From: Parachlamydiales bacterium
GTDB lineage: Bacteria > Chlamydiota > Chlamydiia > Chlamydiales > JABDDJ01
DNA: 64,000 nt
Reading direction: 5' to 3'
Assembly (NCBI GenBank): GCA_041671045.1
Contig: JBAZCF010000001.1
Span: forward strand, 372,001 to 436,000
Shown here: positions 59,991-64,000 of the stretch, in pieces
Layout: every line of letters starts with the position of its first letter
Position numbering within the stretch: the stretch's first letter is position 1
The notes under the pieces: generated by a model
Seen by the model: only the letters and a program-made list of their open reading frames with translations
The model's database searches: none
Told to the model about the DNA's origin: nothing
Program-made: the position numbers and the translations under genes

Positions 59991-60587
59991 TTAGAAATTT
60001 AGCTCTTTATATGTGCGGACAATGCCATCTAAAAGACCGAATTCAATCGCTTCTTCAGGTGAAAGCCAAGAGTCGCGATCTAGCGCGCGTTCAATCGTAG
60101 CTTCGTCTTTTCCGGACTGTTCCATATATAGCTTTACCAATGCCTTGCGCGTGCGCAAGATTTCCAGTGCTTGAATCTCAAGGTCGGATGCTTGTCCTTG
60201 AATCACTCCCGCAACGTGGGGTTGGTGGATCATGAAGCGGGCATTAGGTGTTGCAAAACGTTTTTTAGGGGCTGCAGCAAGGCTGAGTACGGAGCCGAAG
60301 GAAGCCGCTAGTCCTGTGACAAGGGTTGTCACGGGGGAGGAAAGCATATGGATCTGATCCCAGATGGCGAAGCCTGAGTCTACTGAGCCGCCTGGACTAT
60401 TAATAATGAAGAGGATCGGTTTACCCGGATCTTTCATCTCCAAATACCACAATTTACGGATGATGGACTGTGCGGAGTTGCTATCTACAGCGTCACAGAG
60501 AAATATGCGTCTGGAATCCAGCAGGGTAGAATCTATGTTGTCTTCTAAAGTTAAGAAGGAACCATTTGAATTTGTTTGTTGTGCCAT
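59991..60587 (-). CDS. clpP: ATP-dependent Clp protease proteolytic subunit
   Basis: A 198-residue serine protease subunit. The catalytic Ser is in 'TGLAASFGSVLSLAA' (residues about 90-105), the His in 'ARFMIHQPHVAG', and the Asp in 'ERALDRDSWLSPEEAIEFGLLD'. 'FIINSPGGSVDSGFAIWDQI' is the substrate loop. The sequence around the Ser differs from the most common form (M-G-A replaced by F-G-S), as in one of the two chlamydial ClpP paralogues (the copy next to glyA). It would work with ClpX or ClpC. 22 bases from dapF, 44 from glyA. Confidence 0.93.
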   Translation of the reverse strand: MAQQTNSNGSFLTLEDNIDSTLLDSRRIFLCDAVDSNSAQSIIRKLWYLEMKDPGKPILFIINSPGGSVDSGFAIWDQIHMLSSPVTTLVTGLAASFGSVLSLAAAPKKRFATPNARFMIHQPHVAGVIQGQASDLEIQALEILRTRKALVKLYMEQSGKDEATIERALDRDSWLSPEEAIEFGLLDGIVRTYKELNF

Positions 60588-60631
60588 AGTCTTTTCTCGC
60601 TAATAAATCTTAAGTCTTCATTATGATGATA

Positions 60632-62116
60632 CTAAACGCAATTTTCAAGTTCGATTTCAGGATACAGCGGGAATTTTCTTAACAACGACTTCACTTCACT
60701 GCTAACTTCCTCTAGGATTCCTTGATCAAGAATAAATTGCGCTTTGCTTACACTGCCATCTTTTGCAAGGGCGGGCTTGGTATTGGCAAGGACTTTATAA
60801 ATAAGTTCTCCGATAATTTCCATTTCGCGCGGGCCCATCCCCAATGTCGTCATCGCGGGTGTACCAATACGTAATCCTGATGTGTACCAGGGGCCGTTTT
60901 TATCAAACGGGATCGTATTGCGGTTCACTGTAATATGTGCTGCGCGCATAGCTTGCTCTGCTTGGCGTCCGGTAAGGCCGAATTTTGAAAGGTCTAGAAT
61001 GACCTGGTGGTTGTCGGTGCCCCCAGAAACAATCCTAACTCCTTTACTTTGAAGGGATTGAGCTAGTGCGCGTGCATTTTCAACGATTCTCTGAGCATAA
61101 AAGCGGAAGTCCGGCGTATTGGCCTCTTGGAATGCAACAGCTTTAGCTGCAATGACATGAGGTAACGGTCCGCCAAGAACCAAGGGACACCCCTTGTTGA
61201 CAGTATCTCTGAATTCCTCTTTACATAAGACAAATCCTCCCCGGGGACCCCGTAAAGTTTTATGTGTCGTAGAGGTGACGATATGTGCATAAGGAATAGG
61301 GTTTTCATCCCCAGTGAAAACTTTCCCTGCGACAAGTCCTGAAAAGTGGGCCATATCGACCATAAGGACCGCTCCGATCTCATCCGCAATTGTTCTCATC
61401 GTAGCAAAATTGATGCGTCGTGTGTGTGCCGAGTAGCCGGCAAGCAAGATAAGAGGTTTTTCCCTCTGGGCTATTTCCCTGATTTGCGCATAATTTAATT
61501 GTTCTGTTGCAGGATCGACATCGTAATGAAGAGCCTTCATCATTTTAGAGGAAACATTATGTCTGTAACCATGAGTCAAGTGCCCTCCTGAATTCAAAGA
61601 CATGCCTAGCACTTTCTGATTCAACATCTCTTGGCGGATTGTTTCGTATTCATCCGGGCTTAAGGTGTCGATAGACTTAGCTGTAAGCTTTTCTATCGAC
61701 TTGTTCTGCACTCGCTGTACTAATATCGACCAAAAAGCTACTAGGTTGGCATCTGCTCCGGAATGGGGCTGGACATAAGCATGCTCGCAATCAAAAATTG
61801 CTTTTAACTGATCCTGGGCTAATGTTTCCAGGGTGTCTACATTTTCGCATCCTGCATAAAAACGATGCCCTGGATGGCCTTCTGCATACTTGTCAGTCAT
61901 CAGATTTCCCATAGCCAACTGCACAGCCAAGGAGGAAAAGTTTTCGGATGCAATCAGCTTTAGGTGGGATCTCTCATCGGCAAGCTCTTTCAAGATAGCA
62001 TTGGCCACAATAGGGGACCTTTCTTCAAGATGGTCGAGCGCAGCAATATAGGCAATCGCTGCTTTATTGTTTTTTTCTGGGGGGTTCTTTTTTAAATAAG
62101 ATTCTAACCGTGACAT
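60632..62116 (-). CDS. glyA: Serine hydroxymethyltransferase
   Basis: A 494-residue PLP enzyme converting serine to glycine and one-carbon units. It is longer than the about 417 residues of E. coli GlyA; the Chlamydia enzyme has the same longer form. Motifs: 'LIASENFSSLAVQLAMGNLMTDKYAEGHPGHRFYAGC', 'VQPHSGADANLVAF', 'MAHFSGLVAGK' and the PLP Lys in 'VTSTTHKTLRGPRGG'. An excellent ribosome site (GGAGGG, seven bases from ATG) lies at the foot of a hairpin (62129-62165), which may control translation. It heads the group glyA-clpP-dapF-UPF0158. Confidence 0.95.
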   Translation of the reverse strand: MSRLESYLKKNPPEKNNKAAIAYIAALDHLEERSPIVANAILKELADERSHLKLIASENFSSLAVQLAMGNLMTDKYAEGHPGHRFYAGCENVDTLETLAQDQLKAIFDCEHAYVQPHSGADANLVAFWSILVQRVQNKSIEKLTAKSIDTLSPDEYETIRQEMLNQKVLGMSLNSGGHLTHGYRHNVSSKMMKALHYDVDPATEQLNYAQIREIAQREKPLILLAGYSAHTRRINFATMRTIADEIGAVLMVDMAHFSGLVAGKVFTGDENPIPYAHIVTSTTHKTLRGPRGGFVLCKEEFRDTVNKGCPLVLGGPLPHVIAAKAVAFQEANTPDFRFYAQRIVENARALAQSLQSKGVRIVSGGTDNHQVILDLSKFGLTGRQAEQAMRAAHITVNRNTIPFDKNGPWYTSGLRIGTPAMTTLGMGPREMEIIGELIYKVLANTKPALAKDGSVSKAQFILDQGILEEVSSEVKSLLRKFPLYPEIELENCV

Positions 62117-62128
62117 AAGCTCGCCCTC

Positions 62129-62165
62129 CGCAAAATAGATTTGGTAACAGGAAGTCTATTTTGCG
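62129..62165 (-). promoter_or_regulatory. Leader hairpin just before the glyA ribosome site
   Basis: On the minus strand CGCAAAATAGA (62165-62155) pairs perfectly with TCTATTTTGCG (62139-62129), 11 pairs with a 15-base loop. The last paired G is also the first base of the GGAGGG ribosome site (62129-62124). The position would fit translational control of glyA, or it may only be a transcript-protecting stem. Confidence 0.45.
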
Positions 62166-62177
62166 TGACGGGCGCAT

Positions 62178-62195
62178 AAAACGCAATCTTGCGTT
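62178..62195 (-). terminator. Short terminator of the starch-binding-like gene
   Basis: On the minus strand AACGCAA (62195-62189) pairs with TTGCGTT (62186-62180), followed by TTTT overlapping the last stem bases. The stem begins within the stop codon of the 62194 gene and lies ahead of the glyA leader. Confidence 0.5.
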
Positions 62196-62595
62196 AAAAT
62201 GAAGGAGTATAAACTATTTGCGAACCATGTTTGATGAAGTGGTTTTCGCCATTTTCATAAGCTTCATCATTAATAAGTACTTTGAAATAGCTTTGTGTAA
62301 AGGGACGGTCACTCTCCCAAACCCAAGTGTTTGCATCTATATTTCGCAATTTAACTCCACGGGACCAAGAAAGGCCTGCGCCGTCTCCCCGGATATAAAG
62401 TTCATTTCCAAAGCCGCAATCGACTTTAATGGTCACACTCGTTGCGCTTCTTTTTTGCGTCGTGGATTGTGAAGGGGAGAGAGGATGGGAAACTTTTTGT
62501 GCTTGGTTTTCTTTTCCTCCTAGGGGCTCTGCATTTTGATGAAGCTGCGGTTTATGCATAGTGCCTGGTTCCGAAGAATTTTTTTTTGTGAACAT
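62194..62595 (-). CDS. Small protein with a starch-binding-like (CBM-type) domain
   Basis: A 133-residue protein. The first 55 residues are polar and low-complexity (Gln, Ser, Lys-rich). Residues about 55-133 resemble an immunoglobulin-like glucan-binding module: 'VDCGFGNELYIRGDGAGLSWSRGVKLRNIDANTWVWES', 'YFKVLINDEAYENGENHFIKHGSQIVYTPSF'. The pattern G-x-x-L-x-(I/L)-R-G-x-G-x-G-L-S-W-x-x-G is known from small bacterial proteins of this fold. It may act on glycogen, which Chlamydiota make, but nothing proves it. Start chosen at 62595, with ribosome-like AGAAAAG ahead. Confidence 0.6.
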   Translation of the reverse strand: MFTKKNSSEPGTMHKPQLHQNAEPLGGKENQAQKVSHPLSPSQSTTQKRSATSVTIKVDCGFGNELYIRGDGAGLSWSRGVKLRNIDANTWVWESDRPFTQSYFKVLINDEAYENGENHFIKHGSQIVYTPSF

Positions 62596-62788
62596 AACTT
62601 TTCTCCATAAAAATAATTTATCCTATCTTTTTTGAGGTCTAACAGACTTTCAAGATGTCTTCTCAATCTATTAAAGCTATTCCTTATCCACACTCTCATT
62701 GTCAATAGAAAAATTCATGCTTGAGAATTATGCCGTTGAGAGGTAATGTATTAACTAGACTTATCTTATTATTTAGTCAGGATTCAGC

Positions 62789-63556
62789 ATGCAACAATCC
62801 CTTGAACCTTTTTTGAAGATCCAAGAACTCGATATGCAATTAATGCAGCTCGCCAAGCTTAAGACCGATAGAGCTGACGAGTTGACTAATTTGCGCTTAA
62901 TCAAAGGTGATCTTGATAATCAAGTCGCCGTTAAGCAAAGCGAAATCGAAGAATTGAAAAAAGCTATCCGCCTTAATGAAGGCGAAGTAAGTGACGTGGT
63001 CGTCAAACTTAAAAAACTTGAGTCACAGCAAAACGCAGTGAAAAAAGTCGAGGAATTCAACGCCCTCAGCCAAGAAATTGCCACAGCTGAAAGAGAGCGT
63101 AGCACGAAAGAGCAACGCCTTAGCGATATGTACGATAAACTCGCTATTCTAGAAGACATGCTTCATAGTCTGAAAAGCACTCTAGAATCCACCTCGCAAA
63201 GCAGTCACCAACTGGAGGACGAGATCCGCGAACGCATCACACATATCAACACCGAAGGCTTAATGCTTCAGAAAGAACGTGAAGTTCTGGCTGCAGAAGT
63301 TGACTTCGAAATTCTCCGTGTCTACGAAAGACTTCTCCATAACAAAAGAGATCGCGTTATTGTTCCTATCGAAAACCGCTGCTGCAGCGGATGCCATATC
63401 ACTATCACAGCTCAAGATGAAAACCTGGTCCGTAAAGGCGAAAGACTTATCTTCTGTGAGCATTGCTCTCGCATCCACTACTGGCCCGAAAGCGAAGCTG
63501 CTGAAAGTAATGTAGGCGCTGTCAAGCAACGCCGCCGTAGAGCAGTCAAAACCTAA
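62789..63556 (+). CDS. CdsZ/CT398-like coiled-coil C4 zinc-ribbon protein
   Basis: A 255-residue cytoplasmic protein. Residues about 5-185 are a long heptad-rich coiled coil ('VVKLKKLESQQNAVKKVEEFNALSQEIATAERERSTKEQRLSDMY'). A C4-type zinc ribbon follows: 'CCSGCHITIT' (about 199-208) and 'FCEHCSRIHYW' (about 221-231). The C-terminus is basic ('KQRRRRAVKT'). This is the architecture of the chlamydial protein CT398 (CdsZ), reported to contact sigma-54 and type III secretion parts. The assignment is by architecture and by the following RNase P RNA gene. A plain relative of the widespread C4 zinc-ribbon family is the alternative. Confidence 0.85.
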   Translation: MQQSLEPFLKIQELDMQLMQLAKLKTDRADELTNLRLIKGDLDNQVAVKQSEIEELKKAIRLNEGEVSDVVVKLKKLESQQNAVKKVEEFNALSQEIATAERERSTKEQRLSDMYDKLAILEDMLHSLKSTLESTSQSSHQLEDEIRERITHINTEGLMLQKEREVLAAEVDFEILRVYERLLHNKRDRVIVPIENRCCSGCHITITAQDENLVRKGERLIFCEHCSRIHYWPESEAAESNVGAVKQRRRRAVKT

Positions 63557-63566
63557 TCTTCCTTTT

Positions 63567-63930
63567 GCCGGGAAGAGAGATGGCCGCCTGCCTTGAAATT
63601 CAAGGCAGGAGGAAAGTCTGGACATCAGAGGACAGGGTACCAGTGAAAGACTGGGGGCCGTAAGGCTACGGAAAGTGCAACAGAAAACATTCCGCTGCTG
63701 CTTCGGTAGCAGATAGGGTGAAATCCCCGGTTCAGGACCGCGGGCCTACCTAAGGAAACTCAGGAGGAGGCAAACCCTACCCGATGCAAGACGAGATAGA
63801 GCGTAATAGAGTCCCCTAAGCTCTTAAGTTGTCGCTTGAGGTAAATGGCGACATTTACCCTAGAGGAATGGCCATCACAAATGCGCAAGCATTTGCTACA
63901 GAATCCGGCTTATTTCTTCCCGGCTCTTTT
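63567..63930 (+). ncRNA. rnpB: RNase P RNA (catalytic subunit)
   Basis: The 5' end GCCGGGAAG (63567-63575) pairs with CTTCCCGGC (63916-63924) to close the molecule. Conserved bacterial type A elements are in order: GAGGAAAGTC-like sequence near 63609, the ACAGAAA element (63681 on), GGTGAAA (63718 on), an AACCCTACCCGATGCAAG-like block (63774 on) and ACAGAATCCGGCTTAT near the 3' end (63898-63913). TCTTTT follows as a probable end signal. It processes tRNA 5' ends. The gene lies 10 bases after the CdsZ-like gene, on the same strand. Confidence 0.92.
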
Positions 63931-64000
63931 CAAGAATTACTCATTGAAGGTTTTGACTAAAAGTAGATAGACGGCACTTGCCGGCTACCTCTTTTAAAGA

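Noticed and set aside
63868..63960. A 30-codon open frame starting inside rnpB and ending behind it
   Set aside because: It covers the conserved 3' part of RNase P RNA, and the purines before its ATG are part of that RNA. Coding use is unlikely.
1..64000. CRISPR arrays, tRNA genes, insertion sequences or prophage genes
   Set aside because: No spaced direct repeats, no T-loop-like GGTTCRANYCC in gaps, and no transposase or integrase motif were seen.

Overview
The window looks like the chromosome of an environmental (Parachlamydiales-type) member of the Chlamydiota. The main reasons are gene order and content. The shikimate genes lie as aroA-aroK-aroC-aroB-aroDE with a fused aroDE. A UPF0158 gene sits beside dapF-clpP-glyA. 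A CT398/CdsZ-type coiled-coil zinc-ribbon gene precedes rnpB. There is a Cys-containing outer-membrane barrel and a set of eukaryotic-like or Inc-like candidate effectors. These synteny statements come from memory of Chlamydia genomes and were not checked by a search. No tRNA, CRISPR array, insertion sequence or phage gene was seen.

Layout: (1) 1-5.4 kb: the 3' part of a solute-binding protein gene, an acyltransferase, a protein-kinase-like gene that lacks catalytic residues, two alpha/beta hydrolases and a small basic protein. (2) 5.4-11.2 kb, minus strand: an aspartate-family operon, transcribed as aspartokinase-homoserine dehydrogenase, asd, thrB, thrC, giving a complete aspartate-to-threonine route. 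(3) 11.3-16.8 kb, minus strand: the shikimate operon with overlapping genes. (4) 16.8-18.5 kb: a CHLPS/DUF818-like hydrolase. (5) 18.6-32.4 kb, plus strand: a tight operon of a degenerate histidine kinase, a lone receiver domain and a Pel exopolysaccharide system (pelA split into two genes, then pelB, pelD, pelE, pelF, pelG; no pelC at its usual place). This is the most notable part of the window. (6) 32.4-45 kb: secreted proteins of unknown function, two methyltransferases, a serine hydrolase, an amidotransferase, two outer-membrane barrels, a TPR protein, a HAD phosphatase and a MASE1 sensor whose phospho-acceptor His is replaced by Lys. (7) 45.2-48.8 kb: a stress trio (short BON fragment, YciF-like, CsbD-like) and a three-gene ABC-2 exporter. 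(8) 48.8-55.2 kb: candidate host-interaction genes (two Inc-like membrane proteins, a PP2C phosphatase, an F-box protein) mixed with RidA and a stress protein. (9) 55.3-64 kb: dapA, two small-molecule enzymes, UPF0158 with a basic tail, dapF, clpP, glyA, a starch-binding-like protein, the CdsZ-like gene and RNase P RNA.

How the genes work together: asd supplies aspartate semialdehyde to both threonine (here) and lysine/diaminopimelate (dapA and dapF here). The aro genes lead to chorismate. The pel genes would make, deacetylate, trim and export a cationic N-acetylgalactosamine-rich polymer, which would be unexpected in an intracellular bacterium. The PelD protein seems to lack the c-di-GMP-binding RxxD, so control may instead run through the two signalling genes at the head of the operon.
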